From NCBI RefSeq assembly GCF_035582795.1, contig NW_027445436.1, positions 4,090,770 through 4,154,769 on the forward strand: DNA of 64,000 nt. Direction: 5' to 3'. Below the pieces are notes generated by a model. The model was given only the letters and a program-made list of their open reading frames with translations, made no database searches and was not told where the DNA came from. Both the position numbers and the translations under genes were made by a program. Every line of letters begins with the position of its first letter. The first letter of the stretch is position 1. The stretch comes from Mycteria americana (lineage: Eukaryota > Chordata > Aves > Ciconiiformes > Ciconiidae). Below are positions 1 to 12,204 of this stretch, piece after piece.

Positions 1-227
1 ACAAAGCAAAGAGAGAACTGATAGTTTAAACAGCAATCCATGCACAGATCTTCTCATGCACTTTGAGCTACAGAAAAAATATTCATTACTGAATGCTTCC
101 CTTTATACTTCAGCTCCTGAATGCACCCAATAGTTACTTCAGTGACAATTCTCTCCCGCTCTCCCTCCCTCCCTCTCTCATAAATGTACAATTCTAAAAA
201 TGCTTCGTGACATCTTTAGATCTTAGT
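1..227. other. AT-rich sequence without recognised feature
   Basis: I see only AT-rich single-copy-looking DNA with a short CT-rich run near 155-180. No coding frame or repeat family could be recognised. Confidence 0.5.
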
Positions 228-345
228 ATCATAGAATAGCCCAGGTTGGAAGGGACCTCAAAAGATCATCTGGTCCAATCTTCCATGGAAAAGGGAGCCT
301 AGATGAGATTATCTAGCACCCTGCCCAATCACATCTTGAAAACTG
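228..345 (-). mobile_element. Short CR1 LINE 3'-end fragment
   Basis: The plus strand carries the antisense of a CR1 3' end: an 'atcatagaat' tail at 228, then the 'ggttggaagggacctcaaaagatcatctggtccaa' region (written here only as landmarks around 246-280). Similarity fades near 345. The copy is short and diverged, so it is an old 5'-truncated insertion with no coding potential. Confidence 0.75.
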
Positions 346-1760
346 AATCTGTTTCCAATTAATCTTTCTTACATGCCCTTTTCAAGCTCCATATCCTATC
401 ATCAATATAGTGGGCCAAATTCATCTTTGATGTAACTAATCTATCCACTGCCTCTAGGGATGGATTTGGCCTTGTCTGTTCAGAGGGTTAATTCCTGTCT
501 AAGCTACTTAAAATTTCATTTAATGCAATTGCCTCTTAACTGTCATGTTCTATAAGATACATCTCTCTCCTATAATTTCCATTTACTCCCAGGATCACCG
601 CTATGGTTTTTATCAAAGGTTACCTCTTTCATGCTGCACTTCTTTCATTTGAAATCCCAATCTCTTAGGTTTCCTGTGGTTATATTAGCCACAAAAGTTC
701 AAAAGAAAAACAATGGCTCCCTGGTCAGTTTACAATGGCTTCCAGACATTACAGGAATACAAAAAAAAAAAGTATCAAACACATGAAACTGCAGAACTAA
801 AGCAAAAGTTCCCTGCACATTCCCTGTGATGTTTGATAGAAAAACAAGTAATGATAAATACTTTGTCATCTCATGCCATGTGGCCTTCAGGAAAGAAACT
901 TTGTGAAGCAGCCACTTAGACTTAAGCTGTAAAACTAATCTAAACTGGGATGTCTGATGGTGATGATGCAGTCAGAGTATTTTCTAGTCCTGCTTGCTGA
1001 TATTCCATCCCTCTTTCACCCTTCTTTCTTCACCTGTACTGCACCTTCCACTTTCCACTTCCTTGGAGCTCCTTCCTTTCATTGCTTCTCTACCTTACTT
1101 ATTCATCCTCTCCAAAGCTCTCCCCTTTTCACCCCTGCAAAATGATGGCATGAACTTGACACCAGTCATTTGGCCAACATAATGTTGTTTTCTTCTATTC
1201 TGTTTCTGTGTTGCAAATTAAGGTTTGGAGCTTTTTGGGGGTCTAGGGGACAACCTATTGGTTTTCTGTGTGATAATCAGTGCAATGAGCAGCCCCTCAA
1301 CAAGTGTAATTGTCAGCAATGCCTGAGGTCCAGGCAACTGATGCTGCTGGCCGAGGTCAACCCTACCACACTGGGAGACCATCTTCTTCCACACCAAGGC
1401 ACGAATCCATGGGTCAAATTAGACAAGGAATGAGACTGCCTACAGATAAAAGCAGTGGGATCAGATCTACAGTTCATAATTTTTCAAATCAATATTGAAG
1501 CAGAGTAGTGTGAAGTTGATTTATCTACTTACATGTTAAATACTGAATCAGTACAGCACTTGCCTATTGATCATACTTTTTTAATTTATATTTTGTGTTC
1601 TAGAGTCTTCTGGCACTATGATAAAACTCTCTGCTTTGTATTTCAGACATTTTAAGGCTTTTACAAGATAGAAATTTTCCTTGAAAAATATGCCAGACAA
1701 AACACAGTTCCTGAAAGCTCATGAAGTATTCACTTGAATACAATTTCAAAGATTAATTAT
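346..1760. other. Non-coding stretch, nothing recognised
   Basis: Low-GC sequence with scattered short open frames of 60-90 codons and no conserved motif. The frame at 1170-1433 contains a few Cys residues, but it has no domain I recognise and I do not call it a gene. Confidence 0.5.
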
Positions 1761-1841
1761 CATAGAATCATAGAATCACAGAATGGTTTGGATTGGAAGG
1801 GTCCTCATCTAGTCCAACCCCCCTGCAATGAGCATCTTCAA

Positions 1842-2231
1842 CTAGACCAGGTTGCTCAGAGCCCTGTCCAACCTGACCTTGAATGTTTCCAGGGATGGGG
1901 CATCTACCACCTCTCTGGGCAACCTGTTCCAGTGTTTCACCACCCTCATCGTAAAAAATTTCTTCCTTATATCTAGTCTGAATCTACCCTCTTTTAGTTT
2001 AAAACCATTATTACCCCTTGTCCTATTGCTACAGGCCCTATTAAAAAGTCTGTCCCCATCTTTCTTATAAGCCCCCTTTAAGTACTGAAAGGCTGCAAGA
2101 AGGTCTCCCCGCAGCCTTCTCTTCTCCAGGCTGAACAACCCCAACTCTCTCAGCCTGTCCTCATAGGAGAGGTGTTCCAGACCTCTGATCATTTTTGTGG
2201 CCCTCTTCTGGACCCACTCTAACAGGTCCAT
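1842..2231 (-). pseudogene. CR1 ORF2 C-terminal fragment
   Basis: A 129-codon open stretch matches the C-terminal domain of CR1 ORF2. Motifs are the Q(K/R)RATK start, [22 protein letters not shown] and the [13 protein letters not shown] block that closes the protein in CR1. It ends at the normal ORF2 stop and lies directly before the CR1 3' UTR. The frame differs from the upstream RT fragment at 2465-3400, so at least one frameshift separates them. Confidence 0.88.
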
Positions 2232-2464
2232 GTCTTTCTTGTCTTCTGGGACCCCAGAGCTGGATGCAGTACTCCAGATGGGGTCTCACCAGAGAAGAGT
2301 AGAGGGGCAGAATCACCTCCCTCGACCTGCTGGCCATGCTTCTTTTGATTCAGCCTAGGATACGGTTGGCTTTCTGGGCTGCGAGCACACATTGCCAGCT
2401 CAATTCCTGTTTTTCATCCACCAGTACCCCCAAGTCCTTCTCTGCAGGGCTGTTGTCAATCCCT

Positions 2465-3400
2465 TCATCCCCCAGGTATCATGTATTGATACCAAGGGTT
2501 GCCCCAACCCAGGTGCAGGACCTTGCACTTGGCCTTGTTGAACCTCATGAGGTTCACATGGGCCCGCTTCTCCAGCTTGTCCAGGTCCCTCTGAATGGCA
2601 TCCCATCCCTCAGGCATGTCAACCGCACCACTCAGCTTGGTGTCATCTGCAAACTTGCTGAGGGTGCACTCAATCCCACTGTCTATGTCGTTGATGAAGA
2701 TATTAAACAGTACTGGTCCCAATACGGACCCCTGAGGGACACCACTCATCACTGATCTCCATCTGGACATTGAGACATTGACTACTACTCTCTGGATGTG
2801 GCCATCCAGCCAATTCCTTATCCATCGAATAATCCATCCATCAAATCCATATCTCTCCAATTTAGAGAGAAGGATGTTGTGGGGGACCATGTCAAAGGCC
2901 TTACAGAAGTCCAGATAGATGACATCAGTAGCTCTTCCCTTGTCCACTGATATAGCTGCTCCATCATAGAAGGCCACTAGGTTGGTCAGGCAAGACTTGC
3001 CCTTGGTGAAGCTATGCCGGCTGTGTCGAATCACCTCTCTGTCCTCCATGTGCTTTAGCAGAGCTTCTAGGAGGATCTGTTCCATGATCTTCCCAGGCAC
3101 AGAGGTGAGGCTGACAGGTTGGTAGTTCCCAGGGTCCTCCTTTCTACCCTTTTTAAAAATGGGTGCAATGTTTCCCTTTTTCCAGCCACCAGGGACTTTA
3201 CCTGACTGCCATGACTTTTCAAATATCATGGAGAGTGGCTTGGCAACTACATCAGCCAATTCCCTCAGGACTCTGGGATGCATCTTGTTGGGTCCCATAG
3301 ACTTATGTATGTTCAGGTTCCTCAGGTGGTCTCGAACCTGATCTTCTCTTACAGTGGGAGGGACTTTGCTCCCAAGGTCCCTGCCTTGCAGTCCATCCAC
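2465..3400 (-). pseudogene. CR1 ORF2 reverse transcriptase fragment
   Basis: A 311-codon open stretch covers most of the CR1 reverse transcriptase palm and fingers. Visible family motifs are HKSMGP near residue 33, the YLDFCKAFD block (catalytic Asp), [20 protein letters not shown] and FADDTKL with the catalytic Asp pair. In an intact LINE this enzyme copies the element RNA at a nicked target site. The frame is lost near the 3' side, around 2465, and the protein resumes in another frame at 2231, so this is a dead fragment. The stretch is unusually long for an otherwise truncated copy. Confidence 0.88.
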
Positions 3401-3412
3401 TCGAGAGGTGTG

Positions 3413-5031
3413 GGAATTGCATGTCTGAGAGAGAAATAATTAATTTCCTACATGTATGGTTTATGAGTAATAGAGAAATAAACCCGTTAAAAGAGCTACT
3501 AGTATATACAAATTATTTTTTTCCCTGCCTCAGCCTATGAGCTCAGACTAAAAGACCATCACATCATCTTCTTTCTAGAGATCAATAAGTAAGATGTAAT
3601 TTATTTACAATCTTATTTCTTGTTCCCCCAGCCTTAAAAAAGTGATCGAAAAGTATATTTTTGTATAGTAGGAGCTGAATAACAGGAAAAAGAATAGGGA
3701 GAAAATGAACAATAGAGGCAAAATGCATTAATACTACAAGTTTACGTTTTGAGCCTTAAGCTTTTATGGTATTTTGCTTATCATATTTACTGTTTTACTT
3801 CAACTTCTTTCATCTTTAATTCTTCTTCTGCTTTAGCAATGAAATTGAGATTCTAAAAGCCATTTCCCATGTAGAGGAATGGCAGTTTTAGTAGATTTAT
3901 CCTCAAGTGTAAATGTGATCAGAAATGACCTCAGATTATATTAGATTAAAAACTACTTGGAACAGATCCTGTTGTTTTCTGTACTTTTGCATGGGCATAA
4001 TTGGCCTGTATAACAATACAGTGATATATTCAAATGTAAATGACAATAAAACAAAACGTAAATATGTGTGGTTTAAGATGTCTAACAAAGATGAAGTAAA
4101 TGTTAACTACTGGCATTCAGGTGAAAACACTGGATTCTATTTTTCTAACACGAGTTTTTCATGTCTTTCTGCCACTAATACACAATATCCTTTTCCTTTT
4201 CATGCATATACATAATTTATTCAATATATTCTATATACAGATTTTCCTAGATTTTCCAGATTTTCCCATTTCTGCAAAAAACAATTTTAAATAGTTTTCA
4301 AAGACTATAGCTAGTCTTCAAGTAGCATATATTCACAAGCCTGCAAGTTACACGTACTCTTAAAATAATACTGTTGTTTTTAAACATAAGGCCATCACAA
4401 AAAAACCCAAATTGTTAGTCTCTAAAGAATTTAGGATCGTATTAAGTTGTTTATACAGATTTCAAATGCAAAATTGAAATAAACTGCAAATTATTAATCA
4501 TCATAGATGTATTTTTTTGCTTATCAACAGGAGGTGTAATTACTGAAGAGTTTTAAGGAAATCTTTCATAGACTGATATACTTTAGGTTCTCAGTATCAT
4601 ATTATGACTGTGGTTGCAAAAATGTCAAGTATGGAAATAAATGCATCATCACAATTTGGCTTATTGGACTACACAAGTTTTCCTGGAGAGTCTAGTAACA
4701 ATGTTACTAATCAGTTATTATTGCAATGCTGGTAAAAGCACAAAACATTTCATATAAAGCCTTGGAGGAGCCTCAAAATTTCTTATTGTGAACAATTACC
4801 TTTTTTTATCAAAAGACCTAGAAGCAGTGAATCTTTATCAAATGAGTCCTAAATTGCTCAGTAATTATTGATATTACATAGGTTTAACAAAATCTCACTG
4901 AAATTATTCTACTCTTGACTGTTATTTTCATCTTTCAGAAAGTCAGGTTTCACTAGTACTTCAACTGTTAGAGTCTCTCAGGGAAAGACAATGTGAGAAA
5001 TACTGAAGTATTTAAAAATGCTGTAATATAC
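3413..5031. other. AT-rich non-coding stretch
   Basis: No coding, RNA or repeat signature was recognised. Two overlapping short frames at 3925-4294 have low-complexity composition and no motif. Confidence 0.5.
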
Positions 5032-5977
5032 TGTATTGGGTTCACATGACAAGGTTGGGGCAGGGGACGACACTGCAGGGGTGGCCTCGGTGAGTAGAGA
5101 CCAAGGGCTGCCCTTGGACAGAGCCAGTTCCAGCTGGCTCCAAAACAGACCCAACCGCTGGACAAAGCTGAAGTTGGTGGTGGCTCTGTGATAACATATT
5201 TAAGAAAGGGTAAAAAAAGCTGTGAGAGAGAGGAGTGAGAGAAACAACCCTGCAGACACCAAGGTCAGTGAAGAAGAAGGGGAAGGAGGTGCTCCATGTG
5301 CCAGAGTAGAGATTCCCCTGCAGCCCATGGAGGACCGTGGTGGAGCAGATACCCACACTGCAGAGCATGGAGACCCCATGCAGGAGCAGGCTTTCTGGCA
5401 GGAACTGCAGCTCATGGAGGACCCACGCTGGAGCAGTCCGTTCCTGATGGACTGTACCCCATGGAAAGGACCCACGCTGGAGCAATTCTTGAACAACTGC
5501 AGCCCATGGGAAGGACCCACACTGGAGCCATTCATGAAGGACTGTATCCTGTGGAAGGGACCCCACACTGGACCAGGGGAAGAGCATGAGGAGGAAGTAG
5601 CAACAGAGATGAACTGTCATGAACTGACTGCAACCCCCATTCCCCATCTCCCTTGCACTGCTGGGACAGGGGGAGGAGGTAGAAGAGTTATGAGTGAAGC
5701 TGAGCCTGGGAAGAAGTGGGGGGGGGTGGGGGGAAGGTGTTTTTAGTTTTGTTTTTGTCTCTCACTATCCTACTCTGTTATTAATTGGCATTAAATAAAA
5801 TTAATTTTCCCAAGTCGAGTCTGTTTTGCCTGTGACGGTAACTGGCAAGCGATCTCCCCATCTTTATCTCGACCCATGAGCTTTTCATCATATTTTCTCC
5901 ACTTGTCCTATTGAGGAGGGGGAGTGATAGAACAACTTGGTGGGCACCTGGTGATTAGCCAAGGTCAACCCACAACA
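5032..5977 (+). mobile_element. Solo LTR, family LTR-A, with internal VNTR
   Basis: The element starts TGTATTGGGTT and ends AACCCACAACA, giving the TG...CA ends of an ERV LTR. A TATA-like 'catatttaag' is near 5195, and an 'attaaataaa' polyadenylation signal with a downstream T/G-rich stretch is near 5790. Between them lie about four imperfect copies (spacing 45-50 bp, about 5420-5580) of a unit centred on 'cccacgctggagcag'. Related copies lie at 59055-59655/61363-61731 (-), 60066-61210 (+) and as fragments at 9945-10055 (-) and 61783-61917 (+). I could not see a clean target-site duplication here. The 174-codon open frame inside (5222-5746) is a product of the in-frame tandem unit. Confidence 0.78.
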
Positions 5978-6587
5978 CCAGGACTAACAAATCTCTAGGA
6001 ATTACTGCTTCATCATACAGCCACTAAAGCCAGCAAGTCTAACCCAGGTGACCAGGCATGTAGCACTGCACTTGACCACATTAAAATCTAATTCTCGGTA
6101 TTCAGGCAGAAGACCTCTGTGCTAAATACTTTCTCTGAAAGGTAGTAACAGAGAACATTTGCCATCTGCAAACTTTTAATATATGTTTTCTCTAGAAGCC
6201 ACTTTGCATACATTTTTCCTAGTACTACATTATCTTTGCTTCAAAGCCTACAGCATTTTTGCATGATAGCTAAAACATTCCTATCCTTATTTTATTAACT
6301 GTTGTATTGTGATGGCTGTGATCTATTAATAATTTTCTGCTAGGAAGATGTGCTTTGAAGGAGGTGAATTATTGGAGCTGATCACTCATTGAAAGAAGTA
6401 ACTCTTTATTGATCTAATCCATGAGAGTTACTCTAACAGCTACCATACTACCACTGTAGTATGACAGATGTAGACATTAATGTAGATATATCATGACTCA
6501 TGTAAGATGGCATCCACATATCTTCCTGTGACTTTCTAAAAGTTGCTTAAGAGGAACCATTTTCACCTATTCAGGGACATGAACCAG
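5978..6587. other. Non-coding stretch, nothing recognised
   Basis: AT-rich intergenic-type sequence without recognisable coding or repeat structure. Confidence 0.5.
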
Positions 6588-7378
6588 TGTGAGAGACTGA
6601 AAGAGTTAATGTCTCAAACATTGTGGTGAGGCGAGGCGCTATTTGCATGGCGACTGCAGGTCGGCGAGCAGCAGGTGGGGGAGAGCGAGAGCAGGAGCAG
6701 GACGTACGGGATGTGGAGAGCGCGTCGGAGGATGCACGGTTCTGGGTTCCGATGGACCTTACCATCTATGGCCAGAGGTCACACAGAGTTTGTCTGAGGA
6801 AGGGGCTTGCGACCACCCAAGAGACCCCTCGCGACCACCCCCCTCCCCCAGCGCCTGTGAGAAGATTCAGAACTTTCTAGAACAAGAACCATGTAAGTCC
6901 TGAAGGGGCGTACCTGGAGGTGGGGATTAGCTTATAAAAGACACGCCCTCCAGGGAACCACGTGCGCGCCCACCACCGGAGGATTGCCACGTCTGTCATC
7001 GTCATCGCAGGATCCAAGGGTGGTGATACTTTTCCTTTCTCTTTCTTCCTCTCTTCTCCTTTCCTTTTCTCGCTTCTCTCTTCCTCTACTCTTCCAATAT
7101 ATGCAAGTTTGGGATAAATTGTGATGGGTTGCCTGTAAAATAGCTCCATTGCCAAATCGCCTCTGTTTGTTCGTTGAGCTTGCCAGTTCGTTAAGTTTGT
7201 CCGTTTGTTGAATTTGCCAGTTAATAAAGTTACTGGCCAGACTGTTCCTCTGAGTCATTGTCGTGACTCTACCGACCACGCAGCTCTGCCGAGCAGAGAT
7301 CGGCCTTTGTCGGTACACAAACTGTCGGGCAATCAAAAAGATTCACCCATCTCGCAACCCACTGAGTGGGATGAGACA
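6588..7378 (+). mobile_element. Solo LTR, family LTR-D, with 5-bp target duplication
   Basis: Starts TGTGAGAGAC and ends GATGAGACA. The flanks are perfect 5-bp duplications 'accag' (6583-6587 and 7379-7383), which define both ends. The U3 part (about 6640-6880) is GC- and CpG-rich. A TATA-like 'ttataaaa' lies near 6931, followed by a pyrimidine-rich tract (7020-7097), and an AATAAAG polyadenylation signal lies near 7222. No internal retroviral sequence is attached, so it is a solo LTR left by LTR-LTR recombination. A U3 fragment of the same family is at 43073-43390 (-). Confidence 0.82.
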
Positions 7379-9605
7379 ACCAGGGCAACATTTATGCTAT
7401 GCCCACAGAAGCAGAAGCACATTTCAGGTCTTTGGGCCAAACTGATCCTTCCTGCACTCCACTATGTCTTTCACAGTTCTTAATCACAATTTAAATGCCT
7501 CTCCTGCCATCATGGCTCAAGTAAAAGTGCTGATGTGAGTAAATACCTTTAGCAGCACTTTAGTGAGCCTCTTCTTTCTGAAGTGTGAGAACCAGGAAGT
7601 CTGTCATGAGGGACATGCATGAGCCAAGCAGGGCAAGACTCTGAAGTAGGCCTACAACAAGGCCGGGGGTAATAATGGAGTCCTAAGATGTCTTGTTCCT
7701 TCTATGAGAAGCTTGGTTGTTTCCAAGCTGAGACATGAAAACAGCAAATGCAATCTGGCAGTGCCTGGGATGCTCTGCCAAGGACAAACCACTCCACCTG
7801 GGGGAGAACAGGCAGTGGGTAGAACCCAGAGCATCCTGCGATGCTAGGCACCCTGACACATACAACCAGAAACACACTGCATGCTCAGACTAGTTCAACT
7901 GAAATGTCACCAAATTTGCAGACCCACACCAGGTTGAAGTTGCATGGCAAAGCTGTCTGGTAGACACACACACCAATTATAAATGACCATGGAATGACAG
8001 CCAAAAGAACAACATCTGTCCTGAGGGAAAAACACAGGGACGTTAAGATGTACCATCCACTTTCAACTCTTCAGACTAGTCCTGTTACACAGGGTTGACC
8101 TCAGTAAGTCTCCTTCTACCATCTTATAGTAGAAAATAAACCTTTGCATTTCTAACACACTACTGTGGTGAAGCTAAAATAAAATGTGTATTTTAGTCAT
8201 TTGGAAAAATGCTTTTATATCTCTTTTACTTCACCTTCCCACTTCTGACACCTATTCAGCAGCATTCTTTAATCTGCTTTTCCTCCAAATCACTTGATTT
8301 TGCCTCATTACTGATGAAAAACAAGCTAAAAACATTGCAATTATTGTATATATGTGTCATGTATAAATGTGAGAACTCTGTTTTATCTCTTTAGATATCC
8401 TTTTATCCCTTTAAGTCCCTATAAACTATCCATGCATTATATTGTAGGACTCAACCCTATATGGTCCTTCCAGTTCTATATGTTCTTGTACCTAAGTCAG
8501 CTAGTATAAAATTAGCGTGACGGTGTCAGATATAGCTTGAATCTAGACTAGTAAATTCTCTAGGGGCAGAGATTGTCATTACCCATTTCTATCAGAAGTA
8601 TTACACACTTAGAGCTTAAAACGTAGATAAGTGGATGAAAGAAACTCAGTAATATTTTTCCATTTTAAAATAGCAGAGTTATGGTATTTTAAATACCTCA
8701 TTCCTAGTTTCCCTTCAAGCAGATTTCTAACCATGTTTAAACCAATGAATATATTTTAAGAAATATTTTCTGATCATGTATTTGGACATTTGCAGTATGC
8801 AAAACTTTCTTTCCCATATTTTACTGTTTGGGGTTAGCTACACATTTAATACTATAACTCTTTAGAAACAGATGAAAAATGAAGTGGTTGATTTGTACAA
8901 AAGGCAATTACACTTCCAAATTTGTAGACAACATCCTGTTAACATCCACTGGGAAAATAAGGGCTGATATGAGAGCACCGAGCAATCCTATGCTCCATTA
9001 AACAAACACACAAAACAGCTTTTACATTTGCAGCAGAGTCATTCTGTAAGATTTTCTTGTCCACAACGTATGCTGCCTTAAAGACTTGACCTGGACACAG
9101 TCTAGGAGTGTTTGTACTGGTAAGGAATTATAGCATTTTGATAAAAGTTTTCTTTCACTTTAAAACAATGAGGAGTTTTAAAAAAAATCATGGAAACAAA
9201 TATAACATTAAAATTGTTTCAGGAAAGAAGTGTTTTGTTTTATTTAAATTATTTGATGGAGTTACTACTATGATCTATAAAAATAGACCTTCTGAACTAT
9301 CAGTACTTTGGTGGGAAGTCTAGAGACCCAGGGGGACCTCAGCCTTTTAGTCTTCAGGCTAAAATCAGACTCTAGAAGACTAGGCCAGTTCTGACAAGAA
9401 ACTACATAGGTTTCTGATGGAAAGCTTTATATGTTTCTATGTCCAAAAATGCTCACTCTCTCTTCCCTCCCTCAATATTCAAGCACAAAGGATGGCATCA
9501 GAATATGGCATCAGAATATTCATTTATAATGAATAATTAGGAGAAAAAGCACTGACTATAAAGCTATGAATATGTTCATCTGTAACAGACACATGAAGGA
9601 GTCCT
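7379..9605. other. Long AT-rich non-coding stretch
   Basis: No feature recognised apart from the LTR-D target duplication at its left edge. Short frames such as 7683-7877 (-) and 9108-9323 (+) have no family resemblance. Confidence 0.5.
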
Positions 9606-9661
9606 TCAATCTGTGAAATTTAATCTGTGAAATTCAATCTGTGAAATTCAATCTGTGAAAC
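9606..9661 (+). repeat. Short tandem repeat, about 15-bp unit x 4
   Basis: Four nearly identical copies of 'aatctgtgaaattc'-type units lie head to tail. It is a local slippage-type minisatellite with no sign of function. Confidence 0.85.
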
Positions 9662-9944
9662 ACTTTAGCCTGTGACAACCGGAGACCTTGGTATCAATCA
9701 TCTGCTTACATTCTCCTGCAATTTATTTTACACAGTAGCTCTTTTAAGAAGGGAAAAAATTATTAAATTAGTTTATAAGAGTTTGTGTATGTTCTCTGTA
9801 AGGGTATGTGGAAGGAGAGAGCATGTGCTCCTTTAAATGTATCTGGACAAGGACCTTTTCAATGCAAAATGAGATAATAAGAAAAAGGAAACCATAAACA
9901 AGAACATACAGGGACACAGGGAGGCACTAATTGAGAACCAAACT

Positions 9945-10055
9945 GATAGGCTCAGCTTTGACCAACGGTGGGTCCATCTTGGAGCTGGCTGGAACTGGCT
10001 CTGTCCAACATGGGGGAAGGCTACCTGTACCTACCTTACCTTGCCATGTAAGCCC
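9945..10055 (-). mobile_element. LTR-A 5'-end fragment
   Basis: On the minus strand this reads as the first ~110 bp of the LTR-A family: the TTGGGCTTACATGGCAAGG start, then the 'agccagttccagc' block and the 'gctccaagatggaccca' block seen at 5100-5160. The rest of the LTR is absent, so it is a truncated remnant. Confidence 0.7.
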
Positions 10056-10303
10056 AATAGAGGATATAACTGTAATTACACATCACACATATTTCATAAA
10101 ATGGCAGATACTGATGGTGACACAGTTTGGGTCCATTCGAACTGTCCTTCTGATAGTGCAAAATTTTTCTCAAGAATAGCAGGAAAGTCTGGCCTGAAGA
10201 ACTTTCCTTGAATTTAAATTACTATAGAGTCTTTTGCCCTCCAGCAAGCATGTAGTACACATTGGAAATTTTCTGTCACCTGTGCATTTGTAAAACATAA
10301 AAC

Positions 10304-10951
10304 TGTAACCAGATGTAACCAAAATGATTAGTTCGTTCTTTTGTAACTAAGCAACATAGAGATAGGAGCGGGGTAGACAATGCTTTAATATTGTGTTTGT
10401 ACATCTATGGCTATGGATATGCTACTATGCCCAAAGACAGTAGGACGAGGAGTAGTACGGACATGCTGCTATGCTCCCAGTACAGCCCCAGCCCATCTTG
10501 ACAACAAGTCGAGGGGTAGTTAGAATAATTGGTTTGTGTTAAGGGTGCCAAATCATTGTTAGGGACCATGCACCATGAAGAAGGGAAGCAAGTTACATAA
10601 GCAAGGTGGGATTGCGCATGCCCATAAGAAGGGGTCAACTAAAGGACACACCTGTACGACCACCCAGGACCACCAGAGACCCCCACAGAAGCCCCTCGGA
10701 GCTCAAGGATTCATGCGTAATGACCATGCAAATATGATAATTAGTTCTGGGAAATAGAATGACTATGCATGATCATTCTGGGAAATTTGATGCATATGTA
10801 TGTAATTGGACAATATAAGCTTTGGTTGATGTAACCTGCGGTATGCACGCTAGGTGGAACGATCCCCCGTGCATCCGGCGCCGTAATAAAGAATGCCTGC
10901 TTCTTAATACTACATTGGTGTTAAGGAGTTTGATTCCTGATTTCGGTGACA
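10304..10951 (+). mobile_element. Solo LTR, family LTR-E
   Basis: Starts TGTAACCAGATG and ends TTTCGGTGACA. Flanking 'aaac' at 10300-10303 and 10952-10955 is a plausible 4-bp target duplication. A TATA-like 'caatataagc' is at 10811-10820 and an AATAAA signal at 10885-10890, followed by a short U5. This is the compact layout of an ERV LTR. No internal ERV sequence or second copy occurs in the window, so the family assignment rests on structure alone. Confidence 0.72.
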
Positions 10952-10955
10952 AAAC

Positions 10956-12204
10956 CAACACAAAATGGCTCTGACAGGACAACACAGTTTATCTGTCCAG
11001 ATTCATTACCACAAGTTCTCATTCTGTTTACTGTTATTTTCTTTGCGGTTTTTTTGGTTCCCTAGAAGGAAAAATTCAAACAGGATGAAAAAGTAACAGA
11101 GACTAAGTGATTAATACAGTAAAACTGATACAGTTAAAAAAATGCAAGTTGAAAAACAAAGTCTGCTTTTCACAACATATTTCCTATGAGAGTTAGAGAT
11201 AGAATATTTAAAAACAAAAAAGCAGTTCTAGTAGTGCAGAAGCTGTCTTTTTTTTCAGTTTTGCAATAAACCAGGACCTGATTCACATGAACAAGTACAG
11301 GGGAAACATCCCTTTATACCATAAGGAAATACTAAGCCGTTAAATGGATTTGAGCTCAGCAGAGAAGCCCACTTCTCCCCCACTAGTAATACCCTGAGGC
11401 TTCAAGCTCTGTAGGATCACTGTAACACTGCTGAATGAACAGCTACATCATCAGCTCATTCCTACTCCCCTTTCTGCAGGGTTGGAGTTGGATTTCTTTA
11501 ACTGAATCCAAAAAATGAATCAGTATCTGTGTTAATACATGCATGGAAATCTAAATTCTTCAACATGTCAAATCAAGGCCAGTGATTTTTTTTTTCTTTT
11601 TGACAGCTGGGTATCTTCACTACACAATGAGCAGAAAAATCAGTTGTTTGCGTAAAGCAGATTTAATGTAGCTATTATGTTTATCATTCACCTCCAGTTT
11701 ATTGATTGACAATTATTTTGCATTTCCTTGCCCTTTTAAATTTTTATGTAGACACTCAAGATCTTTTTTCCTTTAATGCTCAGACTAGAAGAAAGATCAA
11801 CAACAATAGCAGCACTGGTAAAATGGGTGCATAAGAATTTGTAACCACCATCTAGAACTTTGTTTGTTTGCAGTCAGCTTGACTAGAATTATTTCTCATC
11901 TCTACATAAATTCAAACAGCAAGAGTACATTTAAAATCCAACACTAGCTAGCACCAATTAGCAAACACAGAAAACTCTAAATGACCACAAGTAGAATTAG
12001 GTAAAAGGATTTATAATTATGTGCAGTAGATTTGGAAAAGCATGTTAATTATGAACATTTCCTTTAAGAAATAGTTAGGTGTTCAAATGTGCCTAAATCT
12101 GTTAAGCCACACGGGTACACTAACTCTTCTTGCAAGCCACTTCTTGTTGAATGTCTGACCAAAAGAACAGCTCCAAGGAAAAATTAGTGTTGCATGACTA
12201 TAAG
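10956..12204. other. Non-coding stretch, nothing recognised
   Basis: AT-rich sequence between the LTR-E copy and the CR1 element. No coding or RNA signal recognised. Confidence 0.5.

Larger units (their letters stand above)
1761..3412 (-). mobile_element. 5'-truncated CR1 LINE
   Basis: A non-LTR retrotransposon copy on the minus strand. The 3' terminus is at 1761, where two 'catagaat'-type octamers, the antisense of the CR1 (ATTCTRTG) tail, precede the conserved 3' UTR. Upstream in the element are two pieces of ORF2: the C-terminal part (1842-2231) and the reverse transcriptase (2465-3400). The endonuclease half is missing, as expected of CR1 copies truncated by incomplete reverse transcription. 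It belongs to the same subtype as the copy at 33041-33980, whose C-terminal protein is nearly identical. Confidence 0.92.

Noticed and set aside
1170-1433. Cys-containing 87-codon frame as a small host gene
   Set aside because: No conserved Cys spacing, no promoter or splice context, and the length is expected by chance.
5222-5746. 174-codon open frame in LTR-A
   Set aside because: It runs through VNTR units whose length keeps the frame open. The matching copies at 59302-59616 and 60482-60835 show the same artefact on either strand.
5027-5982. Target duplication for the LTR-A at 5032
   Set aside because: The flanks 'tatac' and 'ccagg' do not match, so none is claimed.
6640-6880. CpG island of a host gene with an 85-codon frame (6623-6880)
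   Set aside because: The segment is the U3 of a solo LTR with defined target duplications, and it recurs at 43073-43390.
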